The notes under the pieces were generated by a model that saw nothing but the letters and a program-made list of their open reading frames with translations, had not been told where the DNA came from and did no database searches. Position numbers and translations under genes: made by a program. A stretch of 64,000 nucleotides of DNA. Origin: Nocardia sp. BMG111209 (GTDB lineage: Bacteria > Actinomycetota > Actinomycetes > Mycobacteriales > Mycobacteriaceae). This document shows, piece after piece, positions 17,682 through 25,374 of the stretch. The DNA lies in contig NZ_KB907307.1 in assembly GCF_000381925.1 (NCBI RefSeq), positions 4,340,001-4,404,000 of the forward strand, in the 5' to 3' direction. Each line of letters opens with the position of its first letter. The stretch's first letter is position 1.

Positions 17682-17734
17682 GTATCCGCCGAGGGTTGGC
17701 GTTACGATCTAGCGCGCTGGTGAAAACCAGCGAT

Positions 17735-17808
17735 GGTGGGCGTAGTTCAGTTGGTAGAGCACCAGGTTGTGATCCTGGCTGTCGCGGGTTCGAGTCCCGT
17801 CGTCCACC
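17735..17808 (+). tRNA. tRNA-His (anticodon GTG)
   Basis: The cloverleaf is complete. The acceptor arm GTGGGCG (17736-17742) pairs with CGTCCAC (17801-17807), the D-loop contains AGTTGGTAGAGC, the anticodon loop reads TTGTGAT, and the T arm is GCGGGTTCGAGTCCCGT. The extra 5' G at 17735 facing C at 17808 is the identity feature of tRNA-His. No CCA is encoded. Confidence 0.97.
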
Positions 17809-17812
17809 CGGA

Positions 17813-17849
17813 GAGGGCAGGTCGAGGTCATAATCCTTGACCTGCCCTC
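17813..17849 (+). terminator. Hairpin terminator after tRNA-His
   Basis: GAGGGCAGGTC (17813-17823) pairs perfectly with 17839-17849, followed by GGTCTTTGTT. It starts 5 bases after the tRNA. A diverged copy of this structure with the end of the tRNA recurs at 18345-18398. Confidence 0.85.
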
Positions 17850-17864
17850 GGTCTTTGTTCGGGA

Positions 17865-18215
17865 TCAGGCCGCAGCGATCGCGGAACAGATCCAGGCGAC
17901 GCCGGCACCGAGCAGGGCGAGGATCGTCAGCGCACCCGCGATCGCCGAGACGAAGAAGAAACCCTCGTTGAACCGTCGGCGCACCAACGGCTTGAACGAC
18001 CAGGTCACATTGTCTTCGTGCTGCGGGTCACTGAGTACCGCAGCGCTGTAGGCGCCGATGAAAAGCGTGAGCCCGCTGCCACCGATACAGATCAGGGTGA
18101 ACGGCAGACCTCGGTACCGATCGAAACCCGCCACCAGAACGGTGATCGCGAGTATCAGACCGAAGCCCAGGAACAGCATCGCGAATCCGACTGCGAACCA
18201 GTCCATTACTTTCAT
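17865..18215 (-). CDS. Small integral membrane protein
   Basis: A protein of about 116 aa with three or four hydrophobic segments: FAVGFAMLFLGFGLILAITVLVA, then LPFTLICIGGSGLTLFIGAYSA, and a C-terminal pair around VSAIAGALTILALLGAGVAWI (segments broken by charged loops with RRRF). No conserved domain was recognised. ATG at 18215 (MKVMDW) is preferred over a longer frame whose extra 90 residues are antisense-like. The gene sits between tRNA-His with its terminator and a degenerate copy of the same block, so it may have arrived by insertion or survived a duplication. Confidence 0.6.
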   Translation of the reverse strand: MKVMDWFAVGFAMLFLGFGLILAITVLVAGFDRYRGLPFTLICIGGSGLTLFIGAYSAAVLSDPQHEDNVTWSFKPLVRRRFNEGFFFVSAIAGALTILALLGAGVAWICSAIAAA

Positions 18216-18344
18216 CTTCGATTCCCGGGCCGGCCGTGACGACTCTCCCCGGTCACGTGACTGTCCACTCACTTGCACCTCACAGGGCCTGCATACGAAA
18301 CATGCTGCTACGCATCCGGTGTGATGGCCACGGGAGCGTTCGAT

Positions 18345-18398
18345 CCACCCGGAGCGGGGCAGGTCGAGGACGTAGTCCGGGCCTGCCCCTGCGGCTTT
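18345..18398 (+). repeat. Imperfect second copy of the tRNA-His 3' end plus terminator
   Basis: Starting at CCACCCGGAG, this block aligns end to end with 17804-17856, the last bases of tRNA-His, its hairpin and the CTTT tail. By eye about four fifths of positions match, with one or two single-base gaps. It still forms a hairpin (GGGGCAGG at 18356-18363 with CCTGCCCC at 18382-18389). No tRNA body precedes it. It ends at the stop codon of the leftward glycosyltransferase gene and may act as its terminator. Confidence 0.7.
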
Positions 18399-19249
18399 CA
18401 GCCGCCGACGGAGGAGATACGGTCGGTGCCGGGGCGGAGGCTGAACCGCCGTCGGTCGAAGTCCCAGAACAGGTAGATCGGCCATTGGATGGTGTGAGCG
18501 AGCCAGGCGATCAGGATGACGGCTCGGTGGATGGGGCGGACGCTGAGGCCGTGGTGGCGGAGGGTGCGCATGCCGACGGCGTGGAAATGCCAGCGGCTCG
18601 CCGGACTCGAACGGCGTCGCCGGGCCGAGGTCCGGGCGCGCATATTCGTCAACTGGTCGATGCGGATACCGTGTTTACTCAGACATATCGCCAGATCCAG
18701 ATCTTCGGCGACATCGCTGCGGACCTGTGTGTCGCCGCGAACCTGCAGCCACGCGTCGCGGCGGATCGCCATATTCGGTCCGTACATGTTGCCGACCCGG
18801 CCACCCATTCTGCCGGTGCGGATCAGCAGCCATTGGCCGAATTCCAGGAAGAAACCGACCGGTGAATCGTGGTACGTGCACAGCCCGGTCAGTGCGCCGG
18901 TCTCCCGGTGCTCGGTGAAGAATTCGCGAATTGTCGCGGCCCAATCCTCGGCGACGAGGGTGTCCGCATCGGTGCGGGCGATATAGATACCGCGCGCCCG
19001 GTCGAATCCGGCGTTACGCGCGGGGGTGATTCCCCTGGCCGGCTCGTGGACGAGTTCGATCTCGGGATGATCGAGGCCGAGGGTGCGGACGATCTCGACA
19101 GTGGCGTCCTCGCTGCCGTTGTCCACGACGATGATCTCGTCGATCGCTTCCTGGGCGACCAGACACCGCAGCGTTCTTTCGATATTTCCCGCCTCGTTCA
19201 GAACCGGAACGACGACCGACAGAACTATCTCTGAATCCGATGTATTCAT
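18398..19249 (-). CDS. Family 2 glycosyltransferase
   Basis: A GT-A fold glycosyltransferase of 283 aa. N-terminal strand LSVVVPVLNEAGNIERTL, then IIVVDNGSEDAT for nucleotide binding, ITPARNAGFDRARG, and the metal-binding RTDADTLV. A later EDLDL supplies the usual ED-type acidic pair. A hydrophobic stretch near the C-terminus (AVILIAWLAHTIQWPIYLFW) suggests membrane association. The acceptor is unknown, and a role in a polyprenyl or cell-surface glycan is likely. ATG at 19249 (MNTSDSE) is used; a TTG four codons earlier is also in frame. It is monocistronic. Confidence 0.85.
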   Translation of the reverse strand: MNTSDSEIVLSVVVPVLNEAGNIERTLRCLVAQEAIDEIIVVDNGSEDATVEIVRTLGLDHPEIELVHEPARGITPARNAGFDRARGIYIARTDADTLVAEDWAATIREFFTEHRETGALTGLCTYHDSPVGFFLEFGQWLLIRTGRMGGRVGNMYGPNMAIRRDAWLQVRGDTQVRSDVAEDLDLAICLSKHGIRIDQLTNMRARTSARRRRSSPASRWHFHAVGMRTLRHHGLSVRPIHRAVILIAWLAHTIQWPIYLFWDFDRRRFSLRPGTDRISSVGG

Positions 19250-19482
19250 CAACCATTCCAAATCCGGTAGACGTGCTTCGAAGGTTGGTTTACAGATCTC
19301 GTTGCGGGTGAGTTATCTATGCTCGGGCACCGCCGGAATCGTCACCGGCGGTTACTGTGCCGGATTTGTTCGGTACGACGAGCTCTCGATGCCATATTCG
19401 CAATGATGACATCCCCGGAGCTTTCCGCGGCCGTCCGCCGGACAGATCACGTTGGTGCGGTTCGGTCCGTTCGGCGGCCGAC

Positions 19483-19510
19483 TTGACGCATACCCATATA
19501 GGAATATGAT
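19483..19510 (+). promoter_or_regulatory. Promoter and operator of the ArsR gene
   Basis: TTGACG at 19483-19488 and TATGAT at 19505-19510 form -35 and -10 boxes with 16 bases between. Transcription would start about at the ATG (19518), so a leaderless mRNA is likely. CATAT-AGGA-ATATG (19495-19508) is a perfect inverted repeat covering the -10 box, a good position for ArsR autorepression. Confidence 0.65.
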
Positions 19511-19517
19511 CTAGCGC

Positions 19518-19859
19518 ATGGCACGACTAGCGACGACGTCGGACGTCTTCAACGCCATCGCCGAGCCGCAGCGCCGGGAGATCCTGGTGTTGCTGCGGGC
19601 CGGTGAGCGGCCGGTGACCGAGTTGGCCCAGGAGCTGGGCATCACCCAGCCCGGGGCGTCCAAACACCTGCGGGTGCTGCGGGAGGTGGGGCTGGTGCGC
19701 GACCGCCGGGCGGGCAAACAGCGCCTGTACGGCCTCGACGCTCGCGGGCTGCGGCCGATCCACGAGTGGACCGGCGGGTTCGAGCAGTTCTGGAACGAGA
19801 CCTTCGACCGGCTGGACCGGTACGTGCAGGACCTCCGACAGGAAAGGCAGGAGAAGTGA
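19518..19859 (+). CDS. ArsR-family transcriptional regulator
   Basis: This 113-aa winged-helix repressor reads VFNAIAEPQRREILVLLRAG, then VTELAQELGITQPGASKHLRVLREVGLV, the recognition helix, and a beta hairpin RAGKQRLYGLD. It lacks the Cys pairs of metal-sensing ArsR proteins and belongs to the metal-independent subgroup usually coupled to an SRPBCC (AHSA1) gene. That partner follows with a GTGA overlap and then a DHFR-like reductase, so the three form one operon. A palindrome over the -10 box suggests autoregulation. Confidence 0.88.
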   Translation: MARLATTSDVFNAIAEPQRREILVLLRAGERPVTELAQELGITQPGASKHLRVLREVGLVRDRRAGKQRLYGLDARGLRPIHEWTGGFEQFWNETFDRLDRYVQDLRQERQEK

Positions 19860-20335
19860 CCGACGATACCGCCGACCGTGAGATCGTGATCACCCGGAAC
19901 ATCGGTGCCCCACCGGATCTGGTGTTCGAGGCGTTCACCGAGGTCCGGCATCTGTCGCAGTGGTGGGGGCCGGACGGATTCACCACCACCACAAGGGCAT
20001 TCGAGTTCCGCGCCGGCGGCGAGTGGGAGTTCGTGATGCACGGACCGGACGGGACGGACTACCGGGAGTGGATCTCCTGGACCGAGATCGTCCCGCCGGA
20101 GCGAATCGCGTTGCTGCACGGTGAGTTTCGTGGCGACCCGGACGCCTTCGAGTCGGTCGTGACATTCGCGCCCGACGGCGAGGCGACCCGGATCGAGATG
20201 CGCACGGTGTTCCCCACCAAGCAGCTGCGCGACGAGGCAGTCGAGAAGTACCACGTCATCGAGGGTGGCCGGCAGACGCTGGGCAACCTGGCCGCCTATA
20301 TCGGCGGAATCGTTGCGAACGGAGTGGAGGGCTGA
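19856..20335 (+). CDS. SRPBCC (AHSA1-like) domain protein
   Basis: This 159-aa START-like protein begins REIVITRNIGAPPDLVFEAFTEVRHLSQWWGPDGF, of which the WWGP turn is the diagnostic motif (given here as separate pieces of the first 60 residues), and ends with the C-terminal helix GGRQTLGNLAAYIGGI. Such proteins bind hydrophobic ligands in a helix-grip cavity. The GTG start overlaps the ArsR stop and the stop overlaps the next ATG. Pairing with an ArsR repressor is very common, and the partner may help sense or remove a toxic organic compound. Confidence 0.88.
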   Translation: MTDDTADREIVITRNIGAPPDLVFEAFTEVRHLSQWWGPDGFTTTTRAFEFRAGGEWEFVMHGPDGTDYREWISWTEIVPPERIALLHGEFRGDPDAFESVVTFAPDGEATRIEMRTVFPTKQLRDEAVEKYHVIEGGRQTLGNLAAYIGGIVANGVEG

Positions 20336-20955
20336 TGGCCGGGAAAGTTTTCTTCAGTGTGTCGATGTCGGTGGACGGGTTCATCGCACCCGAATCCGCC
20401 GAGGAGTTGATGGGGCAGCAGTGGATGGAACTGCAGCAGTGGATATTTCCGCAGCGGTTCTTCCGGGAGAGCCTGAAACTCGGTAAGGGCGGCGAGGAAG
20501 GACCCGACAACGACATCGCGCGGGAGACGTTCGAGCGCACCGGCGTGAGCGTGATGGGTAAGCGCATGTTCGACGCCGGCGAAACGGCGTGGCCGGCGGA
20601 GGCGCCGTTCCACACACCGGTGTTCGTCGTGACGCACGAGAAGCGCGACCCGTGGGAACGCCCGGGCGGCACCACCTTCCACTTCGTGAACGAGGGTATC
20701 GAGACCGCGCTCGACCTGGCCCGGACGGCGGCCGGCGACCGGGACGTCCGCATCGCGGGCGGCGGCGCGACCATCGTGCAGTACCTGAACGCGGGTCTGA
20801 TCGACGAGTTCTCGATCGCCCTCTCCCCCGTACTGTTCGGCACCGGGATCCGCCTGTTCGACGCCGTGGACGCGAGTCGCATTGCCCTGGAACAGATCCG
20901 GTCGCGGCCGACCCAGCGGGTGACCCACCTGACCTACGCGGTCCGGGAGCGGTAA
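20335..20955 (+). CDS. Dihydrofolate reductase-like (RibD C-terminal) family protein
   Basis: A 206-aa protein of the RibD_C/DHFR-like superfamily. Visible features are the N-terminal strand FFSVSMSVDGFIA, VMGKRMFDAGE as the NADPH-binding turn, VRIAGGGATIVQYLNAGLIDEF and the terminal LSPVLFGTGIRLFD. Such stand-alone domains are widespread in actinomycetes and reduce unknown small substrates. It is the third gene of the ArsR operon, coupled by TGATG. Its last 22 bases overlap the convergent LLM-family gene. Confidence 0.87.
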   Translation: MAGKVFFSVSMSVDGFIAPESAEELMGQQWMELQQWIFPQRFFRESLKLGKGGEEGPDNDIARETFERTGVSVMGKRMFDAGETAWPAEAPFHTPVFVVTHEKRDPWERPGGTTFHFVNEGIETALDLARTAAGDRDVRIAGGGATIVQYLNAGLIDEFSIALSPVLFGTGIRLFDAVDASRIALEQIRSRPTQRVTHLTYAVRER

Positions 20956-21824
20956 CCGTCCGAGTCCCGGTGCGACAACGCGAATCGTTCGGCGAATTCG
21001 GACATCAGGTCGTGTTGTCGCCCGGGGTCGGCGCCCGCGAAGCCGACGACGATCCGGTCCACACCGTGTTCGGCGAGTTGCCCGACGCGTTCGGCGGTGA
21101 TGTCGGCCGCTCCCCAGCGGGTGTATTCGACGGCGTCCGGATCGCGTCCGGCGTCGGTGGCGGCCTTGCGGGCCAGTTCGATCTGGCGATCACGTTCGTC
21201 TTCGGTGAGCATGCCGCCGGCGAAGTAACCGTCACCGCGCCGCCCGGCCCGCCGCGCCGCCGCCGCGCTGGAGCCGCCGATATGGATCGGCAGCGCGGTC
21301 GTCTCGTGGGGTTTCGGATAGCTGCACAGGTTGTCGAAGGCGAAGAACTCGCCCCGATGGCCGACCCCCTCCGGGCCACCCGACCACAGCAGGCGCAGTA
21401 CATCGATGGCCTCGTCCGCTCGCCGGCCGCGGCTGCGGAAGTCGACACCCAGCGCGGCGGCTTCCCCGGGCAGGGCGCCGAGGCCCACGGTGAGCAGGCG
21501 CATCCGGCCCCGGGACAGCACGTCGACGGTGGCCAGCCGCTTGGCCAGGACCACCGGATGCCGATACGGCAGCAGCAGTACACCGGTACCGAGCAGAATC
21601 CGCCGGGTGGTCCCGGCCACGAAACTCAGGAGATCCACCGGATCGAAATACGGCAGCGTCGGCGGCAACTCGCCCGCGCCGTAATCGGCGCCGGGATACA
21701 GCGCAATGTGGTCCTGCACGTACAGTGCCTCGAATCCGAGCGCTTCGGCATGCTGCGCGAATGCCACGAGGCGATCGGGGTCGGTGCCGTTGAATGCCGC
21801 GTTGTAGCTGACCGCGAACCGCAT
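20934..21824 (-). CDS. LLM-class (luciferase-like) F420-dependent oxidoreductase
   Basis: A TIM-barrel oxidoreductase of 296 aa from the luciferase-like monooxygenase superfamily. Family landmarks: AFAQHAEALGFEALYVQDHI, ILLGTGVLLLPYRHPVVLAKRLATVD (two adjacent strands), RMRLLTVGLGALPGEAAALG and PIHIGGSSAAAARRAGRRGDGY. The last two resemble the cofactor-binding region of F420-dependent members, common in Nocardia and mycobacteria. The substrate is unknown. Its ATG overlaps the stop of the MerR gene (TGATG), so the two are one operon and the regulator probably controls it. Confidence 0.87.
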   Translation of the reverse strand: MRFAVSYNAAFNGTDPDRLVAFAQHAEALGFEALYVQDHIALYPGADYGAGELPPTLPYFDPVDLLSFVAGTTRRILLGTGVLLLPYRHPVVLAKRLATVDVLSRGRMRLLTVGLGALPGEAAALGVDFRSRGRRADEAIDVLRLLWSGGPEGVGHRGEFFAFDNLCSYPKPHETTALPIHIGGSSAAAARRAGRRGDGYFAGGMLTEDERDRQIELARKAATDAGRDPDAVEYTRWGAADITAERVGQLAEHGVDRIVVGFAGADPGRQHDLMSEFAERFALSHRDSDGYRSRTA

Positions 21825-22213
21825 CAGATGGTGCCTTCCGGAGAGAATTCACATTTCGGGGGTGGGCCGGCCACCGCGCTGATCCGCGCGCTCAGTTCCC
21901 GCCGCGCGGTGGAGAGCGCGTCCATCGCGTCATCGATCTCGGCGAGCCTGCGCCGCAGGGACTCCACCGATTCCGGGCATTCGTCGCCGGATCGATGGCC
22001 CGCGCGCAGGCAGGTGACGAACGGCCGGGCGTCGACGAGATCGAAACCCAATTCCAGCAATCCACGGATCTTCCGCACGATGTCGAGTTCGTGCTCGTCG
22101 TACACCCGGTAGCCGTTGGCCGACCGCCCGGGTTGCACGAGTCCGTGCTGCTCGTAATAGCGCACCGTGCGTGCACTCGTGCCGGCGCGCTCGGCCAGTT
22201 CTCCGATCAGCAT
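21824..22213 (-). CDS. MerR-family regulator
   Basis: This 129-aa regulator has the N-terminal MerR helix-turn-helix (MLIGELAERAGTSARTVRYYEQHGLV, in two helices) and the second winged part NGYRVYDEHELDIVRKI, followed by a dimerisation coiled coil. A single Cys in LRAG... and a C-terminal CEF do not form a recognised metal site. ATG at 22213 is preceded by GGAGGAGG. The gene is transcribed with the downstream LLM oxidoreductase. A MerR-style palindrome lies 38 bases upstream. Confidence 0.88.
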   Translation of the reverse strand: MLIGELAERAGTSARTVRYYEQHGLVQPGRSANGYRVYDEHELDIVRKIRGLLELGFDLVDARPFVTCLRAGHRSGDECPESVESLRRRLAEIDDAMDALSTARRELSARISAVAGPPPKCEFSPEGTI

Positions 22214-22250
22214 GTGGCCTCCTCCCGAGAGTTGCCCCGGCAACGCTAGA

Positions 22251-22270
22251 CCTTGTCACCGGCGTCAAGG
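22251..22270 (-). promoter_or_regulatory. MerR-type operator upstream of the MerR-LLM operon
   Basis: On the minus strand CCTTG-N10-CAAGG forms an inverted repeat that contains a TTGACG -35 box at one end and is followed by TAGCGT. Repeats centred between promoter elements are the hallmark of MerR regulation. Confidence 0.65.
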
Positions 22271-22391
22271 CAAGACCACGATCGCCGCCGGCGCGGACGC
22301 GCCGAAATAGGGGCGGAACGACGCAGGTCACGGCCGGGTATCGCGTCCGCGGTGGGAAATGCGGCGTCGGGGCCCGGTTTCCGGAATGCTC

Positions 22392-22448
22392 TTGAGCCGT
22401 TATCGCGCGCGTGCCTAGACTACGGACGCTGATGTGATCCGGGTCATA
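22392..22448 (+). promoter_or_regulatory. Candidate hydrogenase promoter with a CRP-like site
   Basis: TTGAGC (22392-22397) and TAGACT (22416-22421) could be -35 and -10 boxes with 18 bases between. TGTGA-TCCGGG-TCATA at 22433-22448 matches the CRP/FNR-family palindrome TGTGA-N6-TCACA in nine of ten positions, with the hydrogenase small-subunit ATG at 22510. The site lies downstream of this particular promoter, which would suggest repression unless another promoter is used. Confidence 0.45.
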
Positions 22449-22509
22449 ATTCGGCGTTCCGGCCCCGGGACGCCCGCCGACGAACCGCACTTCCGAAGGG
22501 TGGCGGTCC

Positions 22510-23565
22510 ATGCCGACTCGAGAAGCTGTCGAAGCCGAAGAAACGCTCATTCATGTGCTGTGGATCAACGCGGGGCTCAGTTGTGACGGCGATTCGGTCG
22601 CGTTGACCGCCGCCACCCAGCCCAGCATCGAGGAAATCGCGCTCGGCGCCCTGCCGGGCCTGCCGAAGATCGCCGTGCACTGGCCGCTGATCGATTTCGA
22701 ATGCGGGCCCTCCGGTGGTGCGGACAACTTCCTCGAGTGGTTCTTCAAGGCCGATCGCGGCGAATTGGAGCCGTTCGTTCTGGTCGTGGAGGGGTCCATC
22801 CCGAACGAGCAGTTGCACAGCGAAGGCTATTGGTGCGGTTTCGGCAACGATCCGGATACGGGACAGCCGATGCCGACCAGCGCGTGGCTGGATCGGCTGG
22901 CGCCCAAGGCGACCGCCGTGGTGGCCGTCGGCACCTGCGCCACATACGGCGGCATCCACGCGATGGCCGGCAATCCGACCGGCGCCATGGGTGTGCCCGA
23001 CTATCTCGGGTGGGGGTGGAAATCCAAGGCGGGCATTCCGATCGTGTGCGTGCCGGGCTGTCCGATCCAGCCCGACAACCTCGCCGAGACGCTGACCTAT
23101 CTGCTCTATCAGGCGACCGGTCAGGCGCCGATGATTCCGCTGGACGACGCGTTGCGGCCGAAATGGCTGTTCGGCGCGACCGTGCACGAGGGCTGTGACC
23201 GGGCCGGATATTACGAGCAGGGCGATTTCGCCACCGAGTACGGATCCCCGAAATGCATCGTGAAACTGGGGTGCTGGGGTCCGGTGGTGAAATGCAATGT
23301 GCCCAAACGGGGTTGGATCAACGGGGTGGGCGGCTGCCCGAACGTGGGCGGCATCTGCATCGGCTGCACGATGCCCGGTTTCCCGGACAAGTTCATGCCG
23401 TTCATGGACGAGCCGCCCGGCGGCAAATTCTCGTCCGTCGCATCGGGGCTGTACGGCTCGGTGGTCCGCAATCTGCGGCACATCACCGAGCGGACCGTCG
23501 ACAAGGAACCGCACTGGCGGCACAAGGGGAAAGAACTGCTGACCGGCGCCACTCGCACCTGGTAG
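22510..23565 (+). CDS. hhyS: [NiFe]-hydrogenase small subunit, group 1h
   Basis: This 351-aa electron-relay subunit of the actinobacterial high-affinity hydrogenase holds three iron-sulfur clusters leading away from the NiFe site. The N-terminal motif reads GLSCDGDSVAL, so the usual second Cys of the proximal motif is Asp (Cys25-x-x-Asp28). The structure of the Ralstonia group 1h enzyme is known, as I recall, to have a 3Cys-1Asp proximal cluster. Other ligands sit in GTCATYGG, VPGCPIQ, VHEGCDRAGYY, KLGCWGPVVKC and GGICIGCTMPG. There is no twin-arginine signal, consistent with a cytoplasmic enzyme. The large-subunit gene follows 12 bases later. No HucM-like gene is visible. Confidence 0.95.
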   Translation: MPTREAVEAEETLIHVLWINAGLSCDGDSVALTAATQPSIEEIALGALPGLPKIAVHWPLIDFECGPSGGADNFLEWFFKADRGELEPFVLVVEGSIPNEQLHSEGYWCGFGNDPDTGQPMPTSAWLDRLAPKATAVVAVGTCATYGGIHAMAGNPTGAMGVPDYLGWGWKSKAGIPIVCVPGCPIQPDNLAETLTYLLYQATGQAPMIPLDDALRPKWLFGATVHEGCDRAGYYEQGDFATEYGSPKCIVKLGCWGPVVKCNVPKRGWINGVGGCPNVGGICIGCTMPGFPDKFMPFMDEPPGGKFSSVASGLYGSVVRNLRHITERTVDKEPHWRHKGKELLTGATRTW

Positions 23566-23577
23566 GAGAGGACTTCG

Positions 23578-25374
23578 ATGACCCAGATCATCCCACGGCC
23601 CTCGCAGCACCCGACCGAACCGTCCGCCCTCGTCGAGATGGCGTGGGATCCGATCACCCGGATCGTCGGCAGCCTGGGCATCTACACCAAGATCGACTTC
23701 GCCAATCGCGAGGTGGTCGAGTGTCACAGCACCTCGTCCATCTTCCGCGGTTACTCGATCTTCATGCGCGGCAAGGATCCTCGCGACGCGCATTTCATCA
23801 CCAGCCGCATCTGCGGTATCTGCGGTGACAACCACGCCACCTGTTCCTGCTACTGCCAGAACATGGCCTACGGCGTGAAACCGCCGCATCTGGGCGAGTG
23901 GATCGTGAATCTCGGCGAGGCCGCGGAATACATGTTCGACCACAACATCTTCCAGGAGAATCTGGTCGGCGTGGACTTCTGCGAGAAGATGGTCGCGGAG
24001 ACGAATCCGGGCGTACTGGCCCGCGCCGAGAAGACCCTCGCCCCGCATTCGGACGCACACGGTTACCGCACCATCGCCGACATCATGCGGGCGCTGAATC
24101 CCTTCAGCGGCGAGTTCTACCGGGAGGCACTGCAGGTCAGCCGCTACACCCGGGAGATGTTCTGCCTCATGGAGGGCCGGCACGTGCACCCGTCGACGCT
24201 GTATCCCGGCGGTGTCGGCACGGTCGCGACCGTCCAGCTGATGACCGACTACATGACGCGGCTGATGCGGTACGTCGAATTCATGAAGAAGACCGTGCCG
24301 ATGCACGACGACCTCTTCGATTTCTTCTACGAGGCGCTGCCCGGCTACGAACAGGTGGGCCTGCGCCGCACGCTGCTCGGCTGCTGGGGTTCGTTCCAGG
24401 ATCCCGAGGTCTGCAATTTCCGCTATCGGGACATGGAGGACTGGGGCCGGAAGATGTTCGTCACCCCGGGTGTGGTGGTGGACGGCAAACTCGTCACCAC
24501 CTCCCTGGTCGACATCAATCTGGGCCTGCGCATTCTGCTCGGCAGTTCGTACTACGACGACTGGACCGATCAGGAGATGTTCGTGAGCCGCGATCCGCTG
24601 GGCAATCCGGTGGACCGCCGCCATCCCTGGAATCAGCACACGAATCCGCATCCGCACAAGCGCGATCTGGAGGACAAGTACAGCTGGGTGATGTCGCCGC
24701 GCTGGTTCGACGGCAAGGATCATCTGGCCCTCGACACCGGCGGCGGACCGCTGGCCCGGTTGTGGACCACGGCGCTGGCCGGACTGGTCGACATCGGTTA
24801 CGTGAAATCCACCGGGCACAGCGTGCAGATCAACCTGCCGAAGACCGCGCTGAAGGGTCCCGTCGAATTGGAATGGAAGATCCCGCAATTCGGCAGCAAC
24901 ACCCTGGAGCGCGACCGGGCCCGGACCTACTTCCAGGCCTACGCGGCGGCGTGCGCGCTGCATTTCGCGGAGAAGGCGCTCGCGGAGATCCGGGCCGGCC
25001 GCACCAAGACCTGGGAGAAGTTCGAGGTGCCCGACGAGGGCATCGGCTGCGGCTTCACCGAGGCGGTGCGCGGCGTGCTGTCGCATCACATGGTGATCCG
25101 GGACGGCAAGATCGCGAACTATCACCCGTATCCGCCGACGCCGTGGAATGCCAGCCCGCGCGACAGTTACGGCACCCCCGGCCCGTACGAGGACGCCGTC
25201 CAGGGCCAGCCGATCTTCGAGGAGAACGGCCGCGACACCTTCAAGGGCATCGACATCATGCGCACCGTGCGCAGTTTCGATCCGTGCCTGCCGTGCGGCG
25301 TCCACATGTACCTCGGCGACGGCAAGACCCTGAAGGCCCTGCACTCGCCGACACAGGCGCTGACCGGTGAGTAG
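23578..25374 (+). CDS. hhyL: [NiFe]-hydrogenase large subunit, group 1h
   Basis: This 598-aa catalytic subunit binds the NiFe(CN)2CO centre that oxidises H2. The four Ni/Fe cysteine ligands are in RICGIC (Cys79, Cys82) and DPCLPCGVH (Cys570, Cys573, with His576 closing the motif). Twenty-two residues follow His576, a cleavable extension that the maturation protease further down the operon should remove. The TRIVG segment near the N-terminus and the GDNHATC context are family-like. This subgroup allows soil actinomycetes to live on atmospheric H2. The next gene starts inside its 3' end. Confidence 0.96.
   Translation: MTQIIPRPSQHPTEPSALVEMAWDPITRIVGSLGIYTKIDFANREVVECHSTSSIFRGYSIFMRGKDPRDAHFITSRICGICGDNHATCSCYCQNMAYGVKPPHLGEWIVNLGEAAEYMFDHNIFQENLVGVDFCEKMVAETNPGVLARAEKTLAPHSDAHGYRTIADIMRALNPFSGEFYREALQVSRYTREMFCLMEGRHVHPSTLYPGGVGTVATVQLMTDYMTRLMRYVEFMKKTVPMHDDLFDFFYEALPGYEQVGLRRTLLGCWGSFQDPEVCNFRYRDMEDWGRKMFVTPGVVVDGKLVTTSLVDINLGLRILLGSSYYDDWTDQEMFVSRDPLGNPVDRRHPWNQHTNPHPHKRDLEDKYSWVMSPRWFDGKDHLALDTGGGPLARLWTTALAGLVDIGYVKSTGHSVQINLPKTALKGPVELEWKIPQFGSNTLERDRARTYFQAYAAACALHFAEKALAEIRAGRTKTWEKFEVPDEGIGCGFTEAVRGVLSHHMVIRDGKIANYHPYPPTPWNASPRDSYGTPGPYEDAVQGQPIFEENGRDTFKGIDIMRTVRSFDPCLPCGVHMYLGDGKTLKALHSPTQALTGE

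Noticed and set aside
19329..19352. Hairpin ACCGCCGG...CCGGCGGT upstream of the glycosyltransferase and ArsR genes
   Set aside because: It is a perfect 8-bp stem, but it sits between divergent starts where a terminator is not expected, and short GC stems arise often by chance in this GC-rich DNA.
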